Positions 53,001 through 64,000 of a DNA stretch of 64,000 nucleotides are shown here, piece after piece. Position 1 is the stretch's first letter. Each line of letters starts with the position of its first letter. The stretch comes from Hydractinia symbiolongicarpus (lineage: Eukaryota; Cnidaria; Hydrozoa; Anthoathecata; Hydractiniidae): assembly GCF_029227915.1 (NCBI RefSeq), contig NC_079876.1:37493828-37557827 (forward strand). Reading direction: 5' to 3'. Both the position numbers and the translations under genes were made by a program. The notes below the pieces were generated by a model, which was not told where the DNA came from, searched no databases, and saw only the letters and a list, made by a program, of their open reading frames with translations.

Positions 53001-55598
53001 CTTTATTTAAGAATTTAGATAAATAAGTCATTCTTAACTGTGGGACCAATCCTAGCCGTTATCCCGCGCTGAAGAAATAGCGACAGTTTCAAAAAATTCA
53101 TTTCATTGACTTTCTAAGAATATCAATCCGTTTGAGTTACAACGGTTGTGTCACATATTCGTACCAACATGTATTTCGTGATACTTTTCCGGTACTACTA
53201 GGTTGTATGGCTTTTACCAGTGAAACGATTGACTGTGGGACTTAATTGAACTGATTATGGACTGTGACCTTAAAAATGTTATAAGTGAGACAAGCGGACT
53301 CCAAGAAACAACATTCTTTTTAATTTGACATGATTGCCGGAACTTAGCGATTACACTGGGCGCTGTGGTAGCGCTTCATTTAAGAATTTAGATAAAGAAG
53401 TCATTCTTTACTGTGGAACCAATCTTAGCCGTTATCGCGCGCTGAAGAATTAGCGACAGTTTCAAAAACTACATTTCATTTGCTTTCTAACAGTATCAAT
53501 CCGTTTGAGTTGCAACGGTTGAGTCACATATTCGTACCAACATGTATTCGTGCTATTTTCCGGTATTACTAGGTTGTATGGCTTTTACCAGTGAAACGAT
53601 TGACTGTGGGACTTAATTGAACTGATTATGGACTGTGACCTTAAAAATATTATAAGTGAGACAATTGGACTCCAAGAAATAACATTCTTCCTAATTTGAC
53701 ATGATTGCCGAAACTCAGCGATTACGCTGGGCGCTGTGGCAGCGCTTCAATTAAAAATTAAGATAAAAAAGTCATTCTTTACTGTGGGACAAATCTTAGC
53801 CGTTATCGCACGCTGAAGAATTAGCGACAGTTTCAAAATATACATTTCATTGACTTTTTAACGGTGTCAGTCCTTTTGAACTACAACGGTTGGGTCACAT
53901 ATTCGTACCAACATGTATTTAGCGATATTTTCCGGTACTACTAGGTTGTATGGCTTTTAGCAGTGAAACGATTGGCTGTGGGACTTAATTGAACAAACTT
54001 TGGACTATAACCAAATAAATTTGATAAATGAGAAAATTTGGACTCCAAGAAATAACATTCTTCTCAATTTGACATGATTGCCGAAACTCAGCGATTACAC
54101 TGGGCGCTGTGGTAGCGCTTCAATTAAAAATTAAGATAAAAAAGTCATTCTTTACTGTGGGACCAATCCTAGCCGTTATCGCGCGCTGAAGAAAAAGCGA
54201 CAGTTTCAAAAACTAAATTTCATTGACTTTCTAAGAATATCAATCCGTTTGAGTTACAACGTTTGAGTCACATATTCGTACCAACATGTGTTTAGCGATA
54301 TTTTTTTGATACTACTAGGTTGCATCGCTTTTAACAATGAAACGATGGACTGTGTGACTTAATTGAACTACCTTTATACTGTGACCTGATAAATGTTATA
54401 AGTGAGACAAGCGGATTCCAAGAAATATCATTCTTTTTAATTTGATATGATTTCCGGAACTCAGCGATTACACTGGGCGCTGTGGTAGCGCTTCATTTAA
54501 GAATTTATATAAATAAGTCATTCTTTACTGTGGGGCCAATCCTAGCCGTTTTCGCGCGCTGAAGAAATAGCGACAGTTTCAAAAACTACATTCCATTGAC
54601 TTTCTAAGAATATCAATCCGTTTGAGTTACAACGTTTGAGTCACATATTCGTACCAACATGTATTTCGTGATGTTTTTCCGGTACTACTAGGTTGTAAGG
54701 CTTTTAACAGTGAAACGATTGACTGTGGGACTTAATTAACTGACAATGGACTGTGACCTTAAAAATGTGATAAGTGAGACAAGCGGACTCCAAGAAATAA
54801 CATTCTTTTTAATTTGACATGATTGCCGGAACTCAGCGATTACACTGGGCGCTGTGGTAGCGCTTCATTTAAGAATTTAGATAAATAATTCATTCTTTAC
54901 TGTGGGACCAATCCTAGCCGTTATCGCGCGCTGAAGAAATAGCGACAGTTTCAAAAACTAAATTTCATTGACTTTCTAAGAATATCAATCCGTTTGAGTT
55001 ACAACGGTTGAGTCACATATTCGTACCAACATGTAATTCGTGATATTTTTTCCGGTACTACTAGGTTGTAAGGATTTTAACAGTGAAACGATTGACTGTG
55101 GGACTTAATTGAACTGACTACGGACTGTGACCTTAAAAATGTTTTAAGTGAGACAAGCGGATTCCAAGAAATATCATTCTTTTTAATTTGATATGATTTC
55201 CGGAACTCAGCGATTACACTGGGCGCTGTGGTAGCGCTTCATTTAAGAATTTATATAAATAAGTCATTCTTTACTGTGGGACCAATCCTAGCCGTTTTCG
55301 CGCGCTGAAGAAATAGCGACAGTTTCAAAAACTACATTCCATTGACTTTCTAAAAATATCAATCCGTTTGAGTTACAACGGTTGAGTCGCATATTCGTAC
55401 CAACATGTATTTCGTGATATTTTTCCGGTACTACTAGGTTGTATGGCTTTTAACAGTGAAACGATTGACTGTGGGACTTAATTGAACTGATTATGGACTG
55501 TGACCTTAAAAATGTTATAAGTGAGACAAGCAGACTCCAAGAAATAACATTCTTTTTAATTTGACATGATTGCCGGAACTTAGCGATTACACTGGGCA
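44050..55598. repeat. More diverged satellite segment, 31 monomers, with local trimer and longer repeats
   Basis: Monomer starts run 44050, 44424, 44796, 45168, 45541 and onward to 55226 without interruption. A trimer of 1118 bp is repeated (47775-48892, 48893-50009), and monomers 47404-48520 recur at 50754-51870 (offset 3350 bp). A marker subfamily with TTCTTAACTGTGG and TTATCCCGCGC appears at irregular spacing (monomers 45541, 47775, 48893, 51125, 52990). Singleton substitutions are visibly more common than at 24-43 kb. Confidence 0.75.
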
Positions 55599-57830
55599 CT
55601 TTGGTAGCTCTTCATTTAAGAATTTAGATAAAGAAGTCATTCTTTACTGTGGAACCAATCTTAGCCGTTATCGCGTGCTGAAGAATTAGCGACAGTTTCA
55701 AAAACTACATTTCATTTGCTTTCTAACAGTATCAATCCGTTTGAGATGCAACGGTTGAGTCACATATTCGTACCAAAATGTATTCGTGCTATTTTCCGGT
55801 ATTACTAGGTTGTATGGCTTTTACCAGTGAAACGATTGACTGTGGGACTTAATTGAACTGACACTGGACTGTGACCTTAAAAATGTTTTAAGTGAGACAA
55901 GCGGACTCCAAGAAATAACATTCTTTTTAATTTGACATCATTTCCGGAACTCAGCGATTACACTGGGCGCTGTGGTAGCGCTTTATTTAAGAATTTAGAT
56001 AAATAAGTCATTCTTAACTGTGGGACCAATCCTAGCCGTTATCCCGCGCTGAAGAAATAGCGACAGTTTCAAAAAATTCATTTCATTGACTTTCTAAGAA
56101 TATCAATCCGTTTGAGTTACAACGGTTGAGTCACATATTCGTACCAACATGTATTTCGTGATACTTTTCCGGTACTACTAGGTTGTATGGCTTTTACCAG
56201 TGAAACGATTGACTGTGGGACTTAATTGAACTGATTATGGACTGTGACCTTAAAAATGTTATAAGTGAGACAAGCGGACTCCAAGAAATAACATTCTTTT
56301 TAATTTGACATGATTGCCGGAACTTAGTGATTACACTGGGCGCTGTGGTCGCGCTTCATTTAAGAATTTAGATAAAGAAGTCATTCTTTACTGTGGAACC
56401 AATCTTAGCCGTTATTGCGCGCTGAAGAATTAGCGACAGTTTCAAAAACTACATTTCATTTGCTTTCTAACAGTATCAATCCGTTTGAGTTGCAACGGTT
56501 GAGTCACATATTCGTACCAACATGTATTCGTGCTATTTTCCGGTATTACTAGGTTGTATGGCTTTTACCAGTGAAACGATTGACTGTGGGACTTAATTGA
56601 ACTGACAATGGACTGTGACCTTAAAAATGTTTTAAGTGAGACAAGCGGACTCCAAGAAATAACATTCTTTTTAATTTGACATGATTTCCGGAACTCAGCG
56701 ATTACACTGGGCGCTGTGGTAGCGCTTTATTTAAGAATTTAGATAAATAAGTCATTCTTAACTGTGGGACCAATCCTAGCCGTTATCCCGCGCTGAAGAA
56801 ATAGCGACAGTTTTAAAAAATTCATTTCATTGACTTTCTAAGAATATCAATCCGTTTGAGTTACAACGGTTGAATCACATATTCGTACCAACATGTATTT
56901 CGTGATACTTTTCCGGTACTACTAGGTTGTATGGCTTTTACCAGTGAAACGATTGACTGTGGGACTTAATTGAACTGATTATGGACTGTGACCTTAAAAA
57001 TGTTATAAGTGAGACAATTGGACTCCAAGAAATAACATTCTTCCTAATTTGACATGATTGCCGAAACTCAGCGATTACGCTGGGCGCTGTGGCAGCGTTT
57101 CAATTAAAAATTTAGATAATGAAGTCATTCTTTACTGTGGAACCAATCTTAGCCGTTATTGCGCGCTGAAGAATTAGCGACAGTTTCAAAAACTACATTT
57201 CATTTGCTTTCTAACAGTATCAATCCGTTTGAGTTGCAACGGTTGAGTCACATATTCGTACCAACATGTATTCGTGCTATTTTCCGGTATTACTAGGTTG
57301 TATGGCTTTTACCAGTGAAACGATTGACTGTGGGACTTAATTGAACTGACAATGGACTGTGACCTTAAAAATGTTTTAAGTGAGACAAGCGGACTCCAAG
57401 AAATAACATTCTTTTTAATTTGACATGATTTCCGGAACTCAGCGATTACACTGGGCGCTGTGGTAGCGCTTTATTTAAGAATTTAGATAAATAAGTCATT
57501 CTTAACTGTGGGACCAATCCTAGCCGTTATCCCGCGCTGAAGAAATAGCGACAGTTTTAAAAAATTCATATCATTGACTTTCTAAGAATATCAATCCGTT
57601 TGAGTTACAACGGTTGAGTCACATATTCGTACCAACATGTATTTCGTGATACTTTTCCGGTACTACTAGGTTGTATGGCTTTTACCAGTGAAACGATTGA
57701 CTGTGGGACTTAATTGAACTGATTATGGACTGTGACCTTAAAAATGTTATAAGTGAGACAATTGGACTCCAAGAAATAACATTCTTCCTAATTTGACATG
57801 ATTGCCGAAACTCAGCGATTACGCTGGGCG
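55599..57830. repeat. Dimer higher-order repeat, 744 bp x 3
   Basis: Units start at 55599, 56343 and 57087, with monomer lengths 371 and 373 in each. The second monomer of each carries TTCTTAACTGTGG and TTATCCCGCGC. The first unit begins with an altered landmark (CACTTTGGTAGCTC at 55598). Confidence 0.85.
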
Positions 57831-60439
57831 CTGTGGCAGCGTTTCAATTAAAAATTAAGATAAAAAAGTCATTCTTTACTGTGGGACAAATCTTAGCCGT
57901 TATCGCACGCTGAAGAATTTGCGACAGTTTCAAAATATACATTTCATTGAGTTTTTAACGGTGTCAGTCCTTTTGAGCTACAACGGTTGGGTCACCTATT
58001 CGTACCAACATGTGTTTAGCGATATATTTTTGATAGTACTAGGTTGCATCGCTTTTATCAGTGAAACGATGGACTGTGTGACTTAATTGAACTACCTTTG
58101 GACTGTGATCTGATAAATGTGATAAATGAGACAATTGGACTCCAAGAAATAACATTCTTCTTAATTTGAGAGGATTGCCGGAACTCAGCGATTTCACGGG
58201 GCGCTGTGGTAGCGCTTCATTTAAAAATTTAGATAAATAAGTCATTCTTTACTGTGGGACCAATCCTAGCCGTTATCGCGCGCTGAAGAAATAGCGATAG
58301 TTACAAAAACTACATTTTATTGTCTTTCTAACAGTGTCAGTCCGTTTGAGTTACAACGGTTGGGTCACATATTCGTACCAACATGTATTTAGCGATATTT
58401 TCCGGTACTACTAGGATGTTTGGCTTTTAGCAGTGAAACGATTGGCTGTGGGACTTAATTGAACAAACTTTGGACTATAACCAAAAAATTTGATAAATGA
58501 GAAAATTGGACTCCAAGAAATAACATTCTTCTCAATTTGACATGATTGCCGGAACTCAGCGATTACACTGGGCGCTGTGGTAGCGCTTCATTTAAGAATT
58601 TAGATAAATAAGTCATTCTTTACTGTGGGACCAATCCTAGCCGTTATCGCGCGCTGAAGAAATAGCGACATTTTCAAAAACTAAATTTCATTGACTTTCA
58701 AAGAATATCAAACCGTTTGAGTTACATTGGTTGAGTCACATATTCGTACCAACATGTAATTCGTGATATTTTTTCCGGTACTACTAGGTTGTAAGGATTT
58801 TAACAGTGAAACGATTGACTGTGGGACTTAATTGAACTGATTATGGACTGTGACCTTAAAAATGTTTTAAGTGAGACAAGCGGACTCCAAGAAATAACAT
58901 TCTTTTTAATTTGACATGATTTCCGGAACTCAGCGATTACACTGGGCGCTGTGGTAGCGCTTTATTTAAGAATTTAGATAAATAAATCATTCTTAACTGT
59001 GGGACCAATCCTAGCCGTTATCCCGCGCTGAAGAAATAGCGACAGTTTTAAAAAATTCATTTCATTGACTTTCTAAGAATATCAATCCGTTTGAGTTACA
59101 ACGGTTGAGTCACATATTCGTACCAACATGTATTTCGTGATACTTTTCCGGTACTACTAGGTTGTATGGCTTTTACCAGTGAAACGATTGACTGTGGGAC
59201 TTAATTGAACTGATTATGGACTGTGACCTTAAAAATGTTATAAGTGAGACAATTGGACTCCAAGAAATAACATTCTTCCTAATTTGACATGATTGCCAAA
59301 ACTCAGCGATTACGCTGGGCGCTGTGGCAGCGTTTCAATTAAAAATTAAGATAAAAAAGTCATTCTTTACTGTGGGACAAATCTTAGCCGTTATCGCACG
59401 CTGAAGAATTTGCGACAGTTTGAAAATATACATTTCATTGACTTTTTAACGGTGTCAGTCCTTTTGAGCTACAACGGTTGGGTCACCTATTCGTACCAAC
59501 ATGTGTTTAGCGATATTTTTTGATAGTACTAGGTTGCATCGCTTTTAACAGTGAAACGATGGACTGTGTGACTTAATTGAACTACCTTTGGACTGTGACC
59601 TGATAAATGTGATAAATGAGACAATTGGACTCCAAGAAATAACATTCTTCTTAATTTGAGAGGATTGCCGGAACTCAGCGATTACACGGGGCGCTGTGGT
59701 AGCGCTTCATTTAAAAATTTAGATAAATAAGTCATTCTTTACTGTGGGACCAATCCTAGCCGTTATCGCGCGCTGAAGAAATAGCGATAGTTACAAAAAC
59801 TACATTTTATTGTCTTTCTAACAGTGTCAGTCCGTTTGAGTTACAACGGTTGGGTCACATATTCGTACCAACATGTATTTAGCGATATTTTCCGGTACTA
59901 CTAGGATGTTTGGCTTTTAGCAGTGAAACGATTGGCTGTGGGACTTAATTGAACAAACTTTGGACTATAACCAAATAAATTTGATAAATGAGAAAATTGG
60001 ACTCCAAGAAATAACATTCTTCTCAATTTGACATGATTGCCGGAACTCAGCGATTACACTGGGCGCTGTGGTAGCGCTTCATTTAAGAATTTAGATAAAT
60101 AAGTCATTCTTTACTGTGGGACCAATCCTAGCCGTTATCGCGCGCTGAAGAAATAGCGACATTTTCAAAAACTAAATTTCATTGACTTTCAAAGAATATC
60201 AAACCGTTTGAGTTACATTGGTTGAGTCACATATTCGTACCAACATGTAATTCGTGATATTTTTTCCGGTACTACTAGGTTGTAAGGATTTTAACAGTGA
60301 AACGATTGACTGTGGGACTTAATTGGACTGATTATGGACTGTGACCTTATAAATGTTATAAGTGAGACAATTGGACTCCAAGAAATAACATTCTTCCTAA
60401 TTTGACATGATTGCCGAAACTCAGCGATTACGCTGGGCG
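57458..60439. repeat. Tetramer higher-order repeat, 1491 bp x 2
   Basis: Units start at 57458 and 58949. Both carry the private variants CTAGGATGTTTGGC (58411 and 59901) and GAGTTACATTGGTTG (58718 and about 60209). One difference is CCAAAAAATTTG against CCAAATAAATTTG. Confidence 0.88.
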
Positions 60440-63400
60440 CTGTGGCAGCGCTTCAATTAAAAATTAAGATAAAAAAGTCATTCTTTACTGTGGGACAAAT
60501 CTTAGCCGTTATCGCACGCTGAAGAATTAGCGACAGTTTCAAAATATACATTTCATTGACTTTTTAACGGTGTCAGTCCTTTTGAGCTACAACGGTTGGG
60601 TCACCTATTCGTACCAACATGTGTTTAGCGATATTTTTTTGATACTACTAGGTTGCATCGCTTTTAACAATGAAACGATGGACTGTGCGACTTAATTGAA
60701 CTACCTTTGGACTGTGACCTGATAAATGTGATAAATGAGACAATTGGACTCCAAGAAATAACATTCTTCTTAATTTGAGAGGATTGCCGGAACTCAGCGA
60801 TTACACGGGGCGCTGTGGTAGCGCTTCATTTAAAAATTTAGATAAATAAGTCATTCTTTACTGTGGAACCAATCCTAGCCGTTATCGCGCGCTGAAGAAA
60901 TAGCGACAGTTACAAAAACTACATTTCATTGTCTTTCTAACAGTGTCAGTCCGTTTGAGTTACAACGGTTGGGTCACATATTCGTACCAACATGTATTTA
61001 GCGATATTTTCCGGTACTACTAGGTTGTATGGCTTTTAGCAGTGAAACGATTGGCTGTGGGACTTAATTGAACAAACTTTGGACTATAACCAAATAAATT
61101 TGATAAATGAGAAAATTCGACTCCAAGAAATAACATTCTTCTCAATTTGACATGATTGCCGAAACTCAGCGATTACACTGGGCGCTGTGGTAGCGCTTCA
61201 ATTAAAAATTAAGATAAAAAAGTCATTCTTTACTGTGGGACCAATCCTAGCCGTTATCGCGCGCTGAAGAAATAGCGACAGTTTCAAAAACTAAATTTCA
61301 TTGACTTTCTAAGAATATCAATCCGTTTGAGTTACAACGTTTGAGTCACATATTCGTACCAACATGTATTTCGTGATGTTTTTCCGGTACTACTAGGTTG
61401 CATCGCTCTTAACAATGAAACGATTGACTGTGGGACTTATTTGAACGAACTTTGGAATGTTACCTTATAAATGTTAAAGTGAGACAATTGGAATCCAAGA
61501 AATAACATTCTTCCTAATTTGACATGATTGCCGAAACTTAGCGATTACACTGGGCGCTGTGGTAGCGCTTCAATTAAAAATTAAGATAAAAAAGTCATTC
61601 TTTACTGTGGGACCAATCTTAGCCGTTATCGCGCGCTGAAGAATTAGCGACAGTTTCAAAAACTACATTTCATTTGCTTTCTAACAGTATCAATCCGTTT
61701 GAGTAGCAAACGGTGGAGTCACATATTCGTACCAACATGTAATTCGTGATATTTTTTCCGGTACTACTAGGTTGTAAGGATTTTAACAGTGAAACGATTG
61801 ACTGTGGGACTTAATTGAACTGATTATGGACTGTGACCTTATAAATGTTAAAGTGAGACAATTGGAATCCAAGAAATAACATTCTTCTTAATTTGACATG
61901 ATTGCCGAAACTTAGCGATTACACTGGGCGCTGTGGTAGCGCTTCAATTAAAAATTAAGATAAAAAAGTCATTCTTTACTGTGGGACCAATCTTAGCCGT
62001 TATCGCGCGCTGAAGAATTAGCCACAGTTTCAAAAACTACATTTTATTGTCTTTCTAACAGTGTCAGTCCGCTTGAGTTACAACGGTTGGGTCACATATT
62101 CGTACTAACATGTTTTTAGCGATATTTTTTTGATATTACTAGGTTGCATCGCTTTTAACAATGAAATGATTGACTGTGGGACTTAATTGAACTAACTTTG
62201 GACTGTGACCTGATAAATGTGATAAATGAGACAATTGGACTCCAAGAAATAACATTCTTTCTAATTTGACGGGATTTCCGGAACTCAGCGATTACACTGG
62301 GCGCTGTGGTAGCGCTTTATTTCAAAATTTAGATAAATAAGTCATTCTTTACTGTGGGACCAATCCTAGCCGCTAGTGCGCGCTGAAGAAATAGCGACAG
62401 TTTCAAAAACTAAATTTCATTGACTTTCTAACGGTGTCAGTCCGTTTGAGTTACAACGCTTGGGTCACACATTCGTACTAACATGTGTTTAGCGATATTT
62501 TTTTTGATATTACTAAGTTGCATCGCTTTTAACAATGAAACGAATGACTGTGGGACTTAATTGAACTGATTATGTACTGTGACCTTATAAATGTTAAAGT
62601 GAGACAATTGGACTCCAAGATATAACATTCTTCCTAATTTGACATGATTGCCGAAACTCAGCGATTACACTGGGCCCTGTGGTAGCGCTTCAATTAAAAA
62701 TTAAGATAAAAAAGTCATTTTTTACTGTGGGACCAATCTTAGCCGTTACCGCGCGCTGAAGGAATATCGACAGTTTCAAAAACAAAATTTCATCGACTTT
62801 CTAACGGTGTCAGTCTGTTTGAGTTACAACGATTGGGTCACATATTCGTACCAAAATGTATTTAGCGATATTTTTTTGATATTACTAGGTTGCATCGCTC
62901 TTAACAATGAAACGATTGACTGTGGGACTTAATTGAAAAAACTTTGGACTGTGACCTAATAAATGTGATAAATGAGAAAATTGGACTCCAAGAAATAACA
63001 TTCTTCTCAATTTGACATGATTGCCGGAACTCAGCGATTACACAGGGCGCTGTGGTAGCGCTTTATTTAAGAATTTAGATAAATAAGTCAATCTTTACTG
63101 TGGGACAAATCCTATCCGTTATCGCGCACTGAAGAAATAGCGACAGTTTCAAAAACTACATTTTATTGTCTTTCTAACAGTGTCAGTCCGTTTGAGTTAC
63201 AACGGTTGGGTCACATATTCGTACTAACATGTATTTAGCGATATGTTTTTTGATATTACTAGGTTGCATCGCTTTTAACAATGAAACGATTGACTGTGGG
63301 ATTTAATTGAACAAACTTTGGACTGTGACCTGATAAATGTGATAAATGAGAAAATTGGACTCCAAGAAATAACATTCTTCTTAATTTGACGGGATTGCCG

Positions 63401-64000
63401 GAACTTAGCGATTACACGGGGCGCTGTGGTAGCACGTCATTTAAAAATTTAGATAAATAAGTCATTCTTTATTGTGGGACCAATCCTAGCCGTTATCGCG
63501 CGCTGAAGAATTATCGACTGTTTCAAAATATACATTTCATTGACTTTTTAACGGTGTCAGTCCTTTTGAGCTACAACGGTTGGGTCACCTATTCGTACCA
63601 ACATGTGTTTAGCGATATTTTTTTGATACTACTAGGTTGCATCGCTTTTAACAATGAAACGATGGACTGTGTGACTTAATTGAACTACCTTTGGACTGTG
63701 ACCTGATAAATGTGATAAATGAGACAATTGGACTCCAAGAAATAACATTCTTCTTAATTTGAGAGGATTGCCGGAACTCAGCGATTACACGGGGCGCTGT
63801 GGTAGCGCTTCATTTAAAAATTTAGATAAATAAGTCATTCTTTACTGTGGAACCAATCCTAGCCGTTATCGCCCTGAAGAAATAGCGACAGTTACAAAAA
63901 CTACATTTCATTGTCTTTCTAACAGTGTCAGTCCGTTTGAGTTACAACGGTTGGGTCACATATTCGTACCAACATGTATTTAGCGATATTTTCCGGTACT
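60440..64000. repeat. Distal satellite segment, 9 monomers plus a partial one, no clear higher-order repeat
   Basis: Monomers start at 60440, 60813, 61185, 61557, 61931, 62304, 62677, 63050, 63424 and 63797 (cut by the window edge). Private changes are frequent (CCGCTAGTGCGCG, GGGCCCTGTGG, GCACGTCATTT). Monomer 63797 resembles 60813 (both have TACTGTGGAACC), at an offset of 2984 bp. The array continues beyond the window. Confidence 0.8.

Larger units (their letters stand above)
1684..64000. repeat. Satellite DNA array: 167 complete monomers of 369-375 bp plus one partial
   Basis: Monomers were phased on the landmark CTGTGG(T/C)AGC, with one variant landmark at 55599. There are 168 starts from 1684 (then 2056, 2426, 2799, 3172, 3543, 3916, 4289, 4661) to 63797. 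All are in the same orientation and every interval is 369-375 bp, so nothing is inserted or inverted in 62 kb. A typical monomer has, in order: an A-rich tract, ACTGTGGGAC, a CpG-rich GCGCGCTGAAGAA, the inverted repeat CCGTT...AACGG, TTCGTACCAACATGT, CCGGTACTACTAGG, a second ACTGTGGGAC, CTGTGACC, the palindrome TTGGACTCCAA, TTTGACATGATTGCC and CAGCGATTAC. Monomers of 369 bp usually carry GCGCTGTAGAATT in place of GCGCGCTGAAGAA. No coding function is apparent. Confidence 0.97.

Noticed and set aside
1684-64000. CRISPR array or other repeat-spacer system
   Set aside because: The repeat unit is about 372 bp with no unique spacers, and variation is spread over the whole monomer.
1684-64000. Hammerhead ribozyme in the satellite (CTGAAGA resembles the CUGANGA core)
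   Set aside because: No following stem II, GAAA core or cleavage triplet in the right order could be found on the plus strand, and the minus strand lacks the core motif.
1684-64000. tRNA/SINE origin from a B-box-like GGTTGAGTCAC
   Set aside because: The motif lacks one base of the B box, there is no convincing A box at the correct distance, and no poly-A or T-run terminator is associated.
1684-64000. CENP-B box at ATTCGTACCAACATG
   Set aside because: TTCGNNNNA is present but the CGGG half is replaced by ATGT, so the consensus is not met.

Overview
The window is eukaryotic and looks like animal DNA, most likely a marine invertebrate and probably a cnidarian (anthozoan). That guess rests on my general recognition of the polymerase-like protein family at the left edge and could not be checked by a search. 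Two very unequal parts are present.

Positions 1 to about 1.5 kb are the end of a Polinton/Maverick- or adintovirus-like DNA element. Two genes run on the minus strand, away from the satellite. One is the N-terminal part of a large ORF (924 down to the window edge) that resembles the front of a protein-primed family B DNA polymerase polyprotein; a single TAA at 634-636 interrupts it. Upstream of it lies a 105-residue protein (1382-1065) with two C-x2-C...C-x2-C zinc-binding modules. Each gene is preceded by a copy of the same roughly 60-bp module, placed exactly 25 nt upstream of each ATG. The modules carry GGGGAATTCCCC-type palindromes and look like duplicated promoters. Positions 1479-1683 are a non-coding transition with two CRE-like sites and short words that also occur, in order, in the satellite.

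From 1684 to the end (62.3 kb) the window is one uninterrupted head-to-tail satellite array. I located 168 monomer starts using the landmark CTGTGG(T/C)AGC or its close variants. That gives 167 complete monomers of 369-375 bp (mean about 372) plus a 204-bp partial one at the right edge. No transposon, gene or gap interrupts the array. Several monomer subfamilies are arranged in nested higher-order repeats (HORs): dimers (742-744 bp), trimers (1114-1118), tetramers (1487-1491), pentamers (1855-1858), a hexamer (2232), a 10-mer (3713) and a 28-monomer super-repeat. The super-repeat is 10,409 bp at about 24.26-34.67 kb. It is followed directly by a second copy of about 8.18 kb, shorter by exactly one 2232-bp hexamer. 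The central 24-43 kb is the most homogeneous part; the edge next to the element and the stretches at 44-55 kb and 60-64 kb are more diverged.

No convincing protein-coding gene, tRNA, rRNA or CRISPR array lies in the satellite. The recurring 60-83 codon ORFs there follow the repeat period. The array has the organisation expected of a centromeric, pericentromeric or other heterochromatic satellite growing by unequal exchange; that role is an inference.
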